Positions 53,381 through 62,920 of a stretch of DNA of 64,000 nt are shown piece by piece. Numbering within the stretch: the stretch's first letter is position 1; each line of letters starts with the position of its first letter. Origin of the DNA: CAVVEC01 sp963747105 (GTDB lineage Bacteria; Acidobacteriota; Terriglobia; Terriglobales; Acidobacteriaceae); assembly GCA_963747105.1 (NCBI GenBank), contig CAVVEC010000007.1, positions 186,001 to 250,000 on the forward strand, given 5' to 3'. The notes under the pieces are model-generated. The model was given only the letters and a program-made list of their open reading frames with translations. It was not told the origin of the DNA and made no database searches. The translations under genes were made by a program, and so were the position numbers.

Positions 53381-56185
53381 ATGGCAATTACCAAGATCAC
53401 GGTGCGCGGGGCGCGCCAGCACAATCTGAAGAACATTGACGTCGAAATTCCTCGCAACAGCCTGACCGTCATCACCGGCTTGAGCGGGTCGGGCAAGTCC
53501 TCTCTGGCTTTTGACACGATCTATGCCGAGGGCCAGCGGCGCTATGTAGAGACGTTGTCCGCCTACGCGCGTCAGTTCCTGGACCAGATGGAGCGTCCCG
53601 ACGTAGATGCCATTGACGGCCTGAGCCCGTCCATTTCGATTGAGCAGAAAACCACCAGCCGCAGCCCTCGCTCGACCGTGGGAACGATTACCGAGATTTA
53701 TGATTACCTTCGTCTCCTGTTCGCCTCGGTAGGTGTGCCGCACTGTCCCAAATGCGGGCGCTCCATCAGCCGCCAGACGGCGGATCAGATCGTGCAGCGG
53801 GTGATGTCGTTAACGCCCGAAGATCGGGTTATGGTGCTGGCGCCGATCGTCCGCGGACGCAAAGGCGAGTTCAAGAAGGAGATGGAGAAGTTAGTGGAGC
53901 ACGGATTCAGCCGGGCGCGGATTGACGGCGAACTCGTGAACCTGGAGGATGACATTGCGCTCGACAAGCGGAAGAACCACACCATCGAAGTAGTGATTGA
54001 TCGTTTGCTGGTGAAGCCGGGGATTGAACATCGGCTCGGACTTTCGATTGGACTGGCGATGAAGCTGGCCGGAGGATTGGTGCAAGTGGCCGTGGTGGGG
54101 GGCGAGGAGCAGCTTTACTCGGAACGGCTGGCCTGTCCGGATTGCGGCATCAACGTGCCCCAACTGGAACCCCGGTCGTTCTCATTCAATAGTGCTTACG
54201 GCGCCTGCCCCGAGTGTCACGGATTGGGCAGCCGATATGACTTTGACCCTGCCAAAGTGATTGTGGACTGGTCCAAGCCCCTCCTGGACGGGGGCCTGGG
54301 GCCGGGATCGGCCTCGGCCAATCTGGTTCACATGCTGCAGATCGCGGCTACGGCACACGGTCTCGATCTGAGCACCCCCTTTGAGAAATTGCCGGAGAAG
54401 ATTCAGAATCTGTTGCTCTACGGAGAAGCGGGCAAGGGCGGGAAGACGGGCTTCGGCGGAATTCTCGCGTATCTCAAGCGAGCCTTGGAGGAGTCCACAT
54501 CGGATGGCTACCGCGACTGGTTGTTGGATTACATGTCCGCGACGGAATGCCCAGCCTGCCACGGGCAACGGTTGCGTCCGGAGAGTCTGGCGGTGAAGGT
54601 GAACGGCATGTCCATCGCGGACTTTACCGGGCTGCCGGTTTCCCGGTCGTTGGAGATGGCGCGGAAGATCCAGCTCGCGGGACGCGAGCAGCTTATCGCC
54701 GGCCGGATTGTGCACGAGATCATCGAACGGCTGCAGTTTCTGAGCGCGGTGGGACTGGGCTACATCTCACTGAACCGCTCGGCGGCGACGCTTTCTGGAG
54801 GCGAGGGGCAGCGTATCCGGCTGGCCACGCAGATCGGGTCAAAACTGAGGGGCGTGCTGTACGTGCTCGACGAACCTTCCATCGGCCTGCATCACCGCGA
54901 CAACAGCCGCTTGCTGCAAGCGCTGGAAGAACTGCGCGATCTGGGCAATACGGTGCTGGTCGTGGAGCACGACGAAGAAACCATCCGCCGCGCTGACTAC
55001 GTGATCGACCTTGGCCCCGGCGCTGGCCGCCATGGAGGGGAGCTGGTTGCGCACGGCACACCGGGAGAAATCGTGAATGTGCCAGCATCGCTTACTGGAG
55101 CCTATCTGTCGGGCAAAGCTCAGATCGAGATGCGCTCCGAGCGCCGGCAGTCGAATGGAGCAGGCATCAGCATTTTGGGCGCACGGGAAAATAATCTGAA
55201 GAATCTTGATGTCACTTTTCCGCTCGGCGTAATGACGGTAGTGACGGGCGTCTCGGGTTCCGGCAAATCGACTTTGGTCAATGACATTCTATATAGCGCC
55301 TTGGCCCGGCAGCTTTACCGCTCGCGGGAAGAACCCGGCGCCCACAAAGCGATCTCAGGCGCGGAGAATGTGGACAAGGTCATCCGCATTGATCAGTCGC
55401 CGATCGGGCGTACCCCGCGTTCGAATCCCGCGACCTATACCGGAGTTTTCGCCCAGATTCGTGATCTGTACGCCATGCTGCCGGAGTCGCGCGAACGAGG
55501 TTACAAACCGGGGCGGTTTTCTTTCAATGTCTCGGGCGGGCGTTGCGAGGCGTGCCAGGGCGAGGGTCAGCGTCGAATCGAGATGAATTTTCTGCCGGAC
55601 GTGTACGTGCTTTGCGAGGTGTGCGGCGGCAGGCGCTACAACCATGAAACGTTGGCGGTGAAATACAAGGGATATTCCATCGCGGACCTGCTGGAAATGC
55701 CGGCTTCGGATGCCTTGCCAATCCTGGAAAACATCCCGCAGGTAAAGCAGAAGCTGCAGACGCTGGTGGATGTAGGCCTGGGATACATTCACCTTGGACA
55801 GTCGGCGGTGACGCTTTCGGGCGGCGAGGCCCAGCGCATTAAACTGGCGCGCGAGCTGAGCAAGCGGCAAACCGGGAAGACTCTGTATTTGCTGGATGAG
55901 CCCACGACCGGCTTGCACTTCGAGGATGTCAAGAAGCTGCTCGACGTGTTGCATCGGCTTTCGGATCTAGGCAACACGATCGTGATCATCGAACATAATC
56001 TGGACGTGATTCGCAATGCCGATTGGATCATCGACCTTGGCCCGGAGGGCGGTGAAGAAGGCGGGCGGATCGTAGCTCAGGGCACGCCTGAGCAAGTGGC
56101 GCGGAATAAGAAGTCGTACACCGGGCAGGCGTTGGCGCACTATTTCGGCGGGAACGGACAGATGAAGAAGCTGCTCACGGGATAG
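53381..56185 (+). CDS. uvrA: UvrABC excinuclease subunit A
   Basis: Damage-recognition ATPase of nucleotide excision repair. 934 residues, normal length and unbroken. Two ABC ATPase modules: Walker A at 33-40 (GLSGSGKS) and about 623-632 (GVSGSGKST); signature motifs LSGGEGQRIRLATQIGSKLR and LSGGEAQRIKLARELSKRQT; Walker B VLDEPSIGLH and LLDEPTTGLH. Zinc modules CPDCG…CPECHGLG and CEACQGEG…CEVCGGRRY. ATG 53381. It is followed 66 bp downstream by the CPBP gene on the same strand. Confidence 0.98.
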   Translation: MAITKITVRGARQHNLKNIDVEIPRNSLTVITGLSGSGKSSLAFDTIYAEGQRRYVETLSAYARQFLDQMERPDVDAIDGLSPSISIEQKTTSRSPRSTVGTITEIYDYLRLLFASVGVPHCPKCGRSISRQTADQIVQRVMSLTPEDRVMVLAPIVRGRKGEFKKEMEKLVEHGFSRARIDGELVNLEDDIALDKRKNHTIEVVIDRLLVKPGIEHRLGLSIGLAMKLAGGLVQVAVVGGEEQLYSERLACPDCGINVPQLEPRSFSFNSAYGACPECHGLGSRYDFDPAKVIVDWSKPLLDGGLGPGSASANLVHMLQIAATAHGLDLSTPFEKLPEKIQNLLLYGEAGKGGKTGFGGILAYLKRALEESTSDGYRDWLLDYMSATECPACHGQRLRPESLAVKVNGMSIADFTGLPVSRSLEMARKIQLAGREQLIAGRIVHEIIERLQFLSAVGLGYISLNRSAATLSGGEGQRIRLATQIGSKLRGVLYVLDEPSIGLHHRDNSRLLQALEELRDLGNTVLVVEHDEETIRRADYVIDLGPGAGRHGGELVAHGTPGEIVNVPASLTGAYLSGKAQIEMRSERRQSNGAGISILGARENNLKNLDVTFPLGVMTVVTGVSGSGKSTLVNDILYSALARQLYRSREEPGAHKAISGAENVDKVIRIDQSPIGRTPRSNPATYTGVFAQIRDLYAMLPESRERGYKPGRFSFNVSGGRCEACQGEGQRRIEMNFLPDVYVLCEVCGGRRYNHETLAVKYKGYSIADLLEMPASDALPILENIPQVKQKLQTLVDVGLGYIHLGQSAVTLSGGEAQRIKLARELSKRQTGKTLYLLDEPTTGLHFEDVKKLLDVLHRLSDLGNTIVIIEHNLDVIRNADWIIDLGPEGGEEGGRIVAQGTPEQVARNKKSYTGQALAHYFGGNGQMKKLLTG

Positions 56186-56251
56186 TGGCTTTCTGCATTC
56201 CGTTTCTTTTTCGTGTAAATTCAAAGAGTCCCAGCGGTAACTCTGAATCGC

Positions 56252-57064
56252 GTGTCCTCACCACAAAATCCGTGGCTTGAGCCCGGTTCCCCACCGCCGG
56301 CGGAATCGCTTATTCCGGTCCCGGTCGAACCTTCCGAGAATCCTCCTTGGAGCGGGTGGGACGTGCTGCAGATCGCGGTTCTTACCTTCGTGTCTATCGT
56401 CGTCTTCCTGCTGGCGACTACGCTGGCAGCGCAACGCCTGGTCTATCCCAAGCTGGCCATCGTTGAAGTGGCAAAATATCCCCTGGTAACTGTGCTGGCG
56501 CAATTCCTCGCCTATTTGTTGGTGCTGGGGTTTATGGTTTCGCTGGTAAAACGCGCCCCTGGCCAACGATTCTGGCAAGCGGTCCGTTGGAACTGGCCCA
56601 GGAACTGGTTCGCCTACCTGGTCGCGGGCCTGGTGCTGTCGGTGGGATTGCAAGGCTTCGCACATCTGCTGCCTATGCCAAAGGAACTACCCATAGACCG
56701 TTTCTTCCAGACGCGGAATGAAGCGTGGGCACTGTCACTGTTTGGAATGACTCTGGCGCCGCTGCTCGAAGAGCTTTTTTTTCGGGGATTTCTTTATCCC
56801 GTACTGGTCCGCCGGCTTGGAACTGTGACGGCTATAGTGCTTACCGCAGCCAGTTTTGGCCTGGTTCATGCGCCGCAACTAGGACGAGCCTGGGGCCCTG
56901 TGCTGGTAATATTCGCGGTCGGGCTGGCCTTGACCATCACTCGTGCCGTAACCAAGTCGGTCGCGCCAGGCTTCTTGATGCACGTCGCTTATAACGGCAC
57001 GATTTCGGTGTTGATCTTTGTAGTCACGGACGGATTCCGCCATCTGGAGAAGTTGAATCAGTAG
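56252..57064 (+). CDS. CPBP-family intramembrane metalloprotease
   Basis: 270 residues from GTG 56252. Polytopic (segments about 37-60, 77-97, 118-141, 160-172, 190-206, 216-230, 240-265). The CAAX-protease/bacteriocin-processing motifs are present: Glu173-Glu174-xxx-Arg178 (LLEELFFRGF), His206 in FGLVHAPQ and His244/Asn248 in HVAYNG. Such enzymes act as glutamate or metallo proteases in the membrane, cleaving prenylated or short peptide substrates; substrate unknown here. A 30-bp-arm inverted repeat begins at its stop codon. Confidence 0.92.
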   Translation: MSSPQNPWLEPGSPPPAESLIPVPVEPSENPPWSGWDVLQIAVLTFVSIVVFLLATTLAAQRLVYPKLAIVEVAKYPLVTVLAQFLAYLLVLGFMVSLVKRAPGQRFWQAVRWNWPRNWFAYLVAGLVLSVGLQGFAHLLPMPKELPIDRFFQTRNEAWALSLFGMTLAPLLEELFFRGFLYPVLVRRLGTVTAIVLTAASFGLVHAPQLGRAWGPVLVIFAVGLALTITRAVTKSVAPGFLMHVAYNGTISVLIFVVTDGFRHLEKLNQ

Positions 57065-57181
57065 CGACTAGCTAGGGGCTGGTAGCTAGGAGCTAGGCCC
57101 TCATGAACCGTTGACGAGCACTTTCGATATTGGGACCACCGCCCCAGGACCCCTAGCTACTAGCCCCTAGCTACTCGCTAC
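57061..57181. repeat. large inverted repeat with 30-bp arms of TAGCTAG microrepeats
   Basis: Left arm 57061-57090 (GTAGCGACTAGCTAGGGGCT…) and right arm 57152-57181 (…AGCCCCTAGCTACTCGCTAC) are complementary except for two positions, around a 61-bp loop. The left arm contains the stop codon of the CPBP gene; the right arm ends 18 bp before the pyrE start. Each arm is itself built of AGCTAGG-type units. It probably acts as an intergenic hairpin. Confidence 0.85.
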
Positions 57182-57198
57182 TGTTATCTTGAGTATTC

Positions 57199-57867
57199 AT
57201 GTCTTCTCCACGTCAGAAACTCCTTCATCTGCTGGCGACGAAGTCTTTCCGTCTGGGAGAGTTCAAGCTCTCGTCGGGCGGTAAGAGCGATTATTACGTG
57301 GATTGCCGCACCACGACTCTGGACGCTCGCGGTTCGCAACTCACCGGGCAGGTGTTCCTGGACGAAATAGAAGAGCGCGGATGGCGGCCGCAGGCGGTCG
57401 GCGGATTGACGCTCGGGGCCGATCCTATCGTTACGGCGGTTGCGGTTACGAGCGGCAGAATCCACGGATTTCTCGTCCGCAAAGCCGAGAAGCAGCATGG
57501 CACGGGACAGCGAATCGAAGGCTTTCGGGAGGAAGGCGCACGCGTGGTGATTGTGGATGATGTCTGCACCACGGGCGCTTCCACCATTCAGGCGATCGAG
57601 GTGGCACGGGAGTTTGGTTTTGAGATTGTCGGCGTAATGTGTTTGGTAGAGCGCGAGGAAGCCAAGGGACGCCCGAAGGTCGAGAAAGCCGCTGCGCCTG
57701 CGCCCTTTGTTTCGATCTTTACCGCCAATGACGTTCGTCGGGAGCACGTGAAACGGCCCCGGCTACCGTCGCCGACAGTGTTTGCCGTGGCTGGCGGTTG
57801 CGAACTGTGCGGACGGCCAGCAGTTACGAATATGCCGAGGAACCGCTGCGAAGTGCATAGGGTGTGA
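57199..57867 (+). CDS. pyrE: orotate phosphoribosyltransferase with zinc-knuckle-like tail
   Basis: Makes OMP from orotate and PRPP in pyrimidine synthesis. 222 residues. The PRPP-binding motif is VVIVDDVCTTGAS (residues 116-128); the N-terminal SFRLGEFKLSSGGKSDYYVD and GGLTLGADPIVTAVA segments are typical PyrE. The C-terminal 25 residues are unusual: Cys201-x-x-Cys204 … Cys217-x-x-His220 (GCELCGRPAV, RNRCEVHRV), a CxxC-N12-CxxH arrangement that suggests a structural metal site absent from the well-known enterobacterial enzyme. ATG 57199. Confidence 0.93.
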   Translation: MSSPRQKLLHLLATKSFRLGEFKLSSGGKSDYYVDCRTTTLDARGSQLTGQVFLDEIEERGWRPQAVGGLTLGADPIVTAVAVTSGRIHGFLVRKAEKQHGTGQRIEGFREEGARVVIVDDVCTTGASTIQAIEVAREFGFEIVGVMCLVEREEAKGRPKVEKAAAPAPFVSIFTANDVRREHVKRPRLPSPTVFAVAGGCELCGRPAVTNMPRNRCEVHRV

Positions 57868-57886
57868 TGATGAGTCGATCACAATT

Positions 57887-58104
57887 CTGTCATCCTGAGC
57901 GCAGCGGATGCAGCGCGTAGCGCGGCAGCCGCGGAGTCGAAGGACCCCGGAGATGCAGGGGATTGCGAGAAACGCGGAAAGGCGTTCTCTCGCGCTGAAA
58001 GTTCTGGGAGAACTCCCTGTGATGCAATTGCTGGGACTGGCTGGCTCGGGTCCTTCGACTGCGTTGCCCTCGCTGCGCGACGGCAGCTTCGCTCAGGATG
58101 ACAG
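57887..58104. repeat. 218-bp palindromic element, GTCATCCTGAGC family
   Basis: Exact 14-bp ends CTGTCATCCTGAGC (57887-57900) and GCTCAGGATGACAG (58091-58104); inner arms GTCGAAGGACCC and GGGTCCTTCGAC also pair. Non-coding; separates pyrE from mtnA. Confidence 0.8.
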
Positions 58105-58126
58105 CGGTTGAGCTGAGAACCGGACC

Positions 58127-59185
58127 ATGATCCAAACCCTCGAATGGACTGACAAAGGCGTACGCTTCATCGATCAGACGAAGCTGCCCACAGAAGAAGC
58201 CTACGTCACCTGCAAGACCTCCGAGCAGGTCGCGGACGTGATCCGCAACATGGTGGTGCGGGGCGCGCCGGCCATTGGCGTGGCTGCAGCCATGGGGATC
58301 GCGCTGGCGGTAAAGAACTCGAAAGCTGAAACCGTCGGCGAACTGAAGCGGGAGTTTGATCAAGCCTGTGAGGTGATCGGCAAGACCCGGCCCACCGCAG
58401 TGAATCTTTTCTGGGCCATTCGCCGTATGCGGGACAAATTCGAGTTGCTCAGGATCCGGCCTCTTCCGCAGATCAAGCAGGCGCTCATCGAGGAAGCGCA
58501 GCGTATGCACGCCGAAGATATCGCTGCCAACCAAGCCATGGGGCGCCATGGCGCTACTCTCATGCCTGCCAGCGGCGGCGTGCTCACGCACTGCAACGCC
58601 GGAGCGCTGGCGACTTGCGGATATGGCACGGCGCTCGGCGTGATCCGGGCTGCTGTCGAGCAGGGGAAGAAGATTCACGTCTATGCAGACGAGACGCGGC
58701 CTTTTCTGCAGGGTTCACGACTGACCGCCTGGGAATTGATGAAGGACGGGATTCCCACTACCGTCATTGCCGATAACATGGCGGGCGCTTTGATGAAACA
58801 GGGCAAGATTGGCGCGATTGTCGTGGGTGCGGATCGCATTACGGCCAACGGTGACGTGGCTAACAAGATCGGAACTTACACGCTGGCGGTGCTGGCGAAG
58901 GAACACGGTATTCCGTTCTATGTGGCTGCGCCTTTGTCGACTATCGATTTCGAAATGCCGGACGGCAGCAAAATTCCAATTGAGCAGCGCAATGCGAAGG
59001 AAGTCACGCACATTGCCGGCAAGCAGATGGTTCCGGATGGAGTGCAGGTGGAGAATCCGGCGTTCGATGTCACGCCCGCGAAATACGTGGCGGCGATTGT
59101 CACGGAGCGTGGGATTGCGCAGGCACCATACCCGGAATCGCTCAGGAAGCTTGTTGGAGCCGAGCGGGCAGCGACCAGCACTTAG
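58127..59185 (+). CDS. mtnA: S-methyl-5-thioribose-1-phosphate isomerase
   Basis: Methionine-salvage isomerase converting methylthioribose-1-phosphate to methylthioribulose-1-phosphate. 352 residues; eIF2B-like fold. Motifs VVRGAPAIGVAAAMGIAL, the catalytic Cys156 in LTHCNAGAL and Asp236 in VVGADRITANGDVANKIGTY. C-terminal PAFDVTPAKYVAAIVTERG is typical. ATG 58127, 22 bp after a palindromic element. No other mtn gene nearby. Confidence 0.96.
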   Translation: MIQTLEWTDKGVRFIDQTKLPTEEAYVTCKTSEQVADVIRNMVVRGAPAIGVAAAMGIALAVKNSKAETVGELKREFDQACEVIGKTRPTAVNLFWAIRRMRDKFELLRIRPLPQIKQALIEEAQRMHAEDIAANQAMGRHGATLMPASGGVLTHCNAGALATCGYGTALGVIRAAVEQGKKIHVYADETRPFLQGSRLTAWELMKDGIPTTVIADNMAGALMKQGKIGAIVVGADRITANGDVANKIGTYTLAVLAKEHGIPFYVAAPLSTIDFEMPDGSKIPIEQRNAKEVTHIAGKQMVPDGVQVENPAFDVTPAKYVAAIVTERGIAQAPYPESLRKLVGAERAATST

Positions 59186-59259
59186 CACCCAGTGATTCTA
59201 GATTTGCCGGGGTGGCGGTGCGTTGCGGCTGATTGCTGAGCGCTGATGGCTGGCTTTTC

Positions 59260-59943
59260 ATGTACCCCGTTACCCATTCCCAAGCTTCGTTCGAGAGCGG
59301 TGGCAAGGACATCCGTCTCGATTGCTTCTTGCCGGACGCCAATGGACTGCGCCTTCCCGCCGTGATCGGGCTGCACGGTTCCGGGGGCGGACATGCCACG
59401 ATGTCTGAACCTGCGACCCTGCTGGCGGAGCAGGGATTCGCAGTTTACGTGCTACATTACTTCGACCGGACGGGGACTGCCGAAATCGAAGGGCTTCAGA
59501 CTATCTTCCTTCATTTCCCGGTGTGGATGAAGGCCTTGTGGGACGCGGTCAGCTTCGTGGCCCGGCAACCGCAGGTGGATCCCGAACGCATTGGGTTGCT
59601 CGGGTTCTCTTTAGGCGCGTATCTGGCACTGTCGGCCGCGGCCATCGATTCTCGTATCCAAGCCGTGGTTGAGTTTTTCGGCGGTTTGCCCAAGGAGATG
59701 AAGCTGTTCATGCGGCGGCTCTGCCCGGTGCTGATCCTGCACGGCGAGCAGGACAAGACCGTGCCGGTGGAAGAGGCCTATCATCTGCAGCAGGTTCTGG
59801 AGAAGAAGAGGGTCCCCTACGAAATGCAGATCTACGCCGGAGCGGGGCACGGTTTCAGCGGGGAGGTCTGGCGCGACGCGGGATTGCGCACGTTAGTTTT
59901 TCTGCAAAAGCACTTGGTTTCGCCCTCACCAGGAAACCCGTAG
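59260..59943 (+). CDS. alpha/beta hydrolase, dienelactone hydrolase family
   Basis: 227 residues from ATG 59260 (MYPVTHSQASFESGGKDIRL); an upstream start at TTG 59233 is less likely. The triad is Ser117 (GFSLGAY), Asp165 (HGEQDKTVPV) and His197 (GAGHGFSG). Classical dienelactone hydrolases use Cys, so this is a serine variant in the same fold. The HGSGGG motif near residue 39 would form the oxyanion hole. Substrate unknown. 74 bp after mtnA. Confidence 0.85.
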   Translation: MYPVTHSQASFESGGKDIRLDCFLPDANGLRLPAVIGLHGSGGGHATMSEPATLLAEQGFAVYVLHYFDRTGTAEIEGLQTIFLHFPVWMKALWDAVSFVARQPQVDPERIGLLGFSLGAYLALSAAAIDSRIQAVVEFFGGLPKEMKLFMRRLCPVLILHGEQDKTVPVEEAYHLQQVLEKKRVPYEMQIYAGAGHGFSGEVWRDAGLRTLVFLQKHLVSPSPGNP

Positions 59944-59982
59944 CCTATTGAAGCTGGCAAGATGTTGTGACACTCAACCAAC

Positions 59983-60074
59983 TTGTCATTCCGAGCGCAG
60001 CGAGGAATCTGCCGTTGCTTGGAGTCGCCAAGAATGCAGATTCCTCGCGCCAAAGCGGGCGCACGGAATGACAA
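59983..60074. repeat. palindromic element, GTCATTCCGAGC type
   Basis: Ends TTGTCATTCCG (59983-59993) and CGGAATGACAA (60064-60074) are exact complements; internal GAGGAATCTGC pairs with GCAGATTCCTC. The remainder of 59944-60201 contains no gene. Confidence 0.8.
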
Positions 60075-60201
60075 GGTTCTTACTGCATTACGTCCCTACA
60101 ATACCTAACTCTCTATAGTTCCTTGTCCACCCACGCCCGATTCGTTTGAACTTCTTGGTGGAGTTGCTCGTAGAATAGATCAGAGGTAAGGAGGTCTCGC
60201 G

Positions 60202-60402
60202 ATGTTCACGTTCCTCCTGTGGTGTGTTTTGTTCGTGATCTGCTGGCCGGTAGCTCTGCTGGCGCTGATACTCTACCCGTTTGTGTGGCTGCTGTTGTTG
60301 CCGTTCCGGCTGGTTGGGATTGCGGTCGAGGGAGTTTTGCAGCTTGTGTGGGCGGTGGTGACGCTCCCGGCTCGGCTGCTGACGGCGCCGTTCCGGCTGT
60401 AA
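60202..60402 (+). CDS. small hydrophobic membrane protein
   Basis: 66 residues, ATG 60202 preceded by an excellent AAGGAGGT (8 bases upstream), which supports it as a real gene. Almost entirely hydrophobic: FTFLLWCVLFVICWPVALLA and LLLLPFRLVGIAVEGVLQLV, with interspersed Arg. Two membrane segments likely. No recognised function. Confidence 0.7.
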   Translation: MFTFLLWCVLFVICWPVALLALILYPFVWLLLLPFRLVGIAVEGVLQLVWAVVTLPARLLTAPFRL

Positions 60403-60427
60403 GTTGCCTGACTTCAGGAAATGCTCG

Positions 60428-61270
60428 TTATTCCACGCCTTTTGTTGGTGTCGCCAGCCCCAACTCCTTCATCACCCTCTGCAAATCCTTCCACGCTTCT
60501 TTCTTCTGGCGGGGATCACGCAGCAGGAACGCCGGGTGATACGTCACGGCGAGTTTTGTCCCACGGAAGTCGTACCACCGGCCGCGAAATTCTGACATGG
60601 GTGCGTTGATCGCCAGCAACGTCTTTGCCGCTACCGCTCCCAACGCGACAATTACCTTCGGCTTGATAACGGAAATCTGGCGCATGAGGAACGGAGAACA
60701 GGTGTCGCACTCATCGCGCTCCGGGGTGCGGTTTCCGGGCGGACGGCACTTGATGATGTTGGCAATATAAACATCTTCCCGCTGCAGACCCATGGCCTTG
60801 ATCATGTTGTTGAGCAACTGTCCGGCGCGGCCCACGAAGGGTTCGCCCCGCTGGTCTTCATCCGCGCCCGGAGCCTCGCCGATAAACATAAGGTCGGCCT
60901 TCGGATTGCCCACGCCGAAGACGATCTGCTTGCGTCCCTGCTTGTGCAGGCGGCAACGTGTACAGTCGCCGAGATCTTCGCGGATGAGGTGAAGGGCTTT
61001 CGCCGGATCGGTAACTGCTGCCTCAGGCTTGGGCGCGGCAAACAAGTCGTCTTCGACGACAACGGCGGCCGCAGCTCTGGCGGTTCGCGTCATTTCCTCT
61101 CGCTGTTCTGGCTGGGTTTCGCGAATCGTAGATGTACTCGATTCGGGGCTGATGTCTGACTCGCCGCTTGGAGTTCCGCGACGGTAGAAGTCGTAAAGGC
61201 CGAGTTCGTGATAGAAGCGCAGGCGTTCGGCCAAGGCCTTTTTGAGCTGAGGATCTAACGCTGAAGGCAT
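60428..61270 (-). CDS. uracil-DNA glycosylase, family 4 (UDGa-like)
   Basis: 280 residues. A variable N-terminal extension of about 90 residues precedes the UDG fold. Iron-sulfur cysteines Cys103, Cys106, Cys175 and Cys191 (DCTRCRL, KCRPPGNR, CSPF) are in the family-4 spacing. Active-site motif 1 GEAPGADEDQ (131-140) and motif 2 HPAFLLR (His245). Excises uracil from DNA. Downstream member of the yicC-gmk-rpoZ-coaBC-udg minus-strand series. Confidence 0.93.
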   Translation of the reverse strand: MPSALDPQLKKALAERLRFYHELGLYDFYRRGTPSGESDISPESSTSTIRETQPEQREEMTRTARAAAAVVVEDDLFAAPKPEAAVTDPAKALHLIREDLGDCTRCRLHKQGRKQIVFGVGNPKADLMFIGEAPGADEDQRGEPFVGRAGQLLNNMIKAMGLQREDVYIANIIKCRPPGNRTPERDECDTCSPFLMRQISVIKPKVIVALGAVAAKTLLAINAPMSEFRGRWYDFRGTKLAVTYHPAFLLRDPRQKKEAWKDLQRVMKELGLATPTKGVE

Positions 61271-61383
61271 CTGCGAATGAGCTTATCAGGAAAGGCGGTG
61301 GAAAAAGCAGAAGCGGGCGAACTGAAATCCGACGGGCACGGACATGGGTCTGACCCCGGTTCTCGGTCTTGAGATCCCGGTTC

Positions 61384-62596
61384 TCAGTTCTGAAGGGCGG
61401 GTTTGCGATCGCGGAGGCGAATGACCTGATCCAGCACCCGTTGCGCGACTTCCCACTTGGTGGTCTCAGGAACCTCGACGACTTCGTTCTGAGTAATGAT
61501 CGTGACCGCGTTGCGATCGGAGTCGAAGCCCACACCTTGGCGCGAGACGTCATTCACCACGATAGCGTCCAGCGATTTCGAGGCCAGCTTCTTGCGTGCG
61601 TTCTCCAGCACGTTCTGGGTCTCGGCGGCAAAGCCGACGACGATCTGGGATTGCTTGTGGCGTGCCACTTCGCCGAGAATGTCCGCCGTAGGCTCGAGTT
61701 CGAGCGTCATCGGGCCGCTGCGCTTGATTTTTTGCGGAGCTGGCGATTTCGGCCGATAATCGGATACAGCCGCGGTCTTAATCACGATGGTCGCCTGCGG
61801 CAAAAGCCTGAGCACCGCTTGGCGCATCTCCTCGGCGGATTCCACCCTGGTGACTTCAGCGGCGCCGGGTGGCGTGAGCGCCGTCGGACCGCTGACCAGC
61901 AACACGCGCGCGCCCCGACGCAACGCGGCTTCGGCCAATGCATATCCCATGCGGCCGCTGGAGCGATTGGTGAGATAGCGCACCGGATCAATTTTCTCGC
62001 GCGTCGGGCCGGCGGTGATCAGAACGGTTTCGCCCGACAATTCCTGCGACGCACCCAGGGCTTCGAGCGTGGCAGCGACGATGGCTTCGTTCTCCGCCAG
62101 CCGGCCCGGGCCGGTCATGCCGCATGCCAGATAGCCTTCCCCGGGTTCCACCACTCTCACGCCGCGCTTCTTCAGAATCTCGAGATTGGCCTGCGTGGCC
62201 GGGTGGTTCCACATGTTCACATTCATCGCGGGCGCGACGACAACCGGCGCCGTGGTAGCCAGATAGAGCGTGGTCAGGAAATCGGTTGCGATGCCCTGCG
62301 CAAATTTGGCCAGAACGTCGGCGGTGGCCGGCGCGACCAGCAGCGCATCAATGGATTGCGCGACGGCGATGTGTTCCACCGCCGAATCGATATTCGGCGG
62401 CTCGTTGCCCGTGCGGGAACATGTCGGTGATGACTTTTTCACCGGAGAGGGCGGCAAAGGTGAGAGGCCGGACGAACTCCTGCGCGGCCTGGGTCATGAC
62501 GACTTGCACGCGGATGCCGCGGTCCTGCAGCAGGCGGACAATTTCCGCCGCCTTGTAGGCCGCAATCCCGCCGCTGACGCCCAGAGCAATTTTCAT
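61384..62596 (-). CDS. coaBC: bifunctional phosphopantothenoylcysteine decarboxylase/synthetase (one frameshift)
   Basis: Two steps of CoA synthesis. CoaC part: MKIALGVSGGIAAYKAAEIV from ATG 62596; after a switch near 62412, NIDSAVEHIAVAQSIDALLV and the PAMNVNMWNHPATQAN motif, plus GYLACGMTGPGRLAE with the catalytic Cys. CoaB part: VLITAGPTREKIDPVRYLTN, RSSGRMGYALAEAALRRGAR, KTAAVSDYRPKSPAPQKIKR and VVNDVSRQGVGFDSDRNAV. About 403 residues, normal. The break falls between FPHGQ and NEPPNIDS and is best explained as a sequence error, since the enzyme is essential. Confidence 0.93.
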
Positions 62597-62667
62597 AACT
62601 GCCGATTCTCAGTTTCCAATAGCCGCTGGTATCGAGGGAAAGAATTGCCAATTGGCGGCTGCAACTT

Positions 62668-62903
62668 CTATTCCTGTCCCAAAGCCTTGTCCAGCATTTC
62701 GCTGGCAACTTCGGCGCGGACTTGGGCGTTTCGGGAATCATCCATTTGACCTTGCCGGCCTTGATTTCATCCTGCGCGATTCTGCAGGGTTTGCGCGAAT
62801 GTGTTTCGATCACTGGAGGCGCGCCGCCCTGCAATTGCCGCGCCCGCCGCGCCGCCACCAGGATGTAGCGATAGTTGCTGTCGAATCCGTCCATCAACTT
62901 CAT
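62668..62903 (-). CDS. rpoZ: RNA polymerase omega subunit (one frameshift)
   Basis: Small subunit assisting assembly of RNA polymerase. ATG 62903: DGFDSNYRYILVAARRARQL then ETHSRKPCRIAQDEIKAGKV, with the AARRARQLQ and RKPxRIAxDEI motifs of omega. A switch near 62715 restores the C-terminus AEVASEMLDKALGQE and stop at 62668-62670. About 78 residues. Between gmk and coaBC, the canonical place. Confidence 0.88.
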
Positions 62904-62920
62904 CGTCTTCTCCCCTGTCG

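Noticed and set aside
61369..62430. 353-codon open frame on the plus strand opposite coaBC
   Set aside because: It is the antisense shadow of an unmistakable CoaBC coding sequence in a high-GC genome; composition is Arg/His-rich and no family motif is visible.
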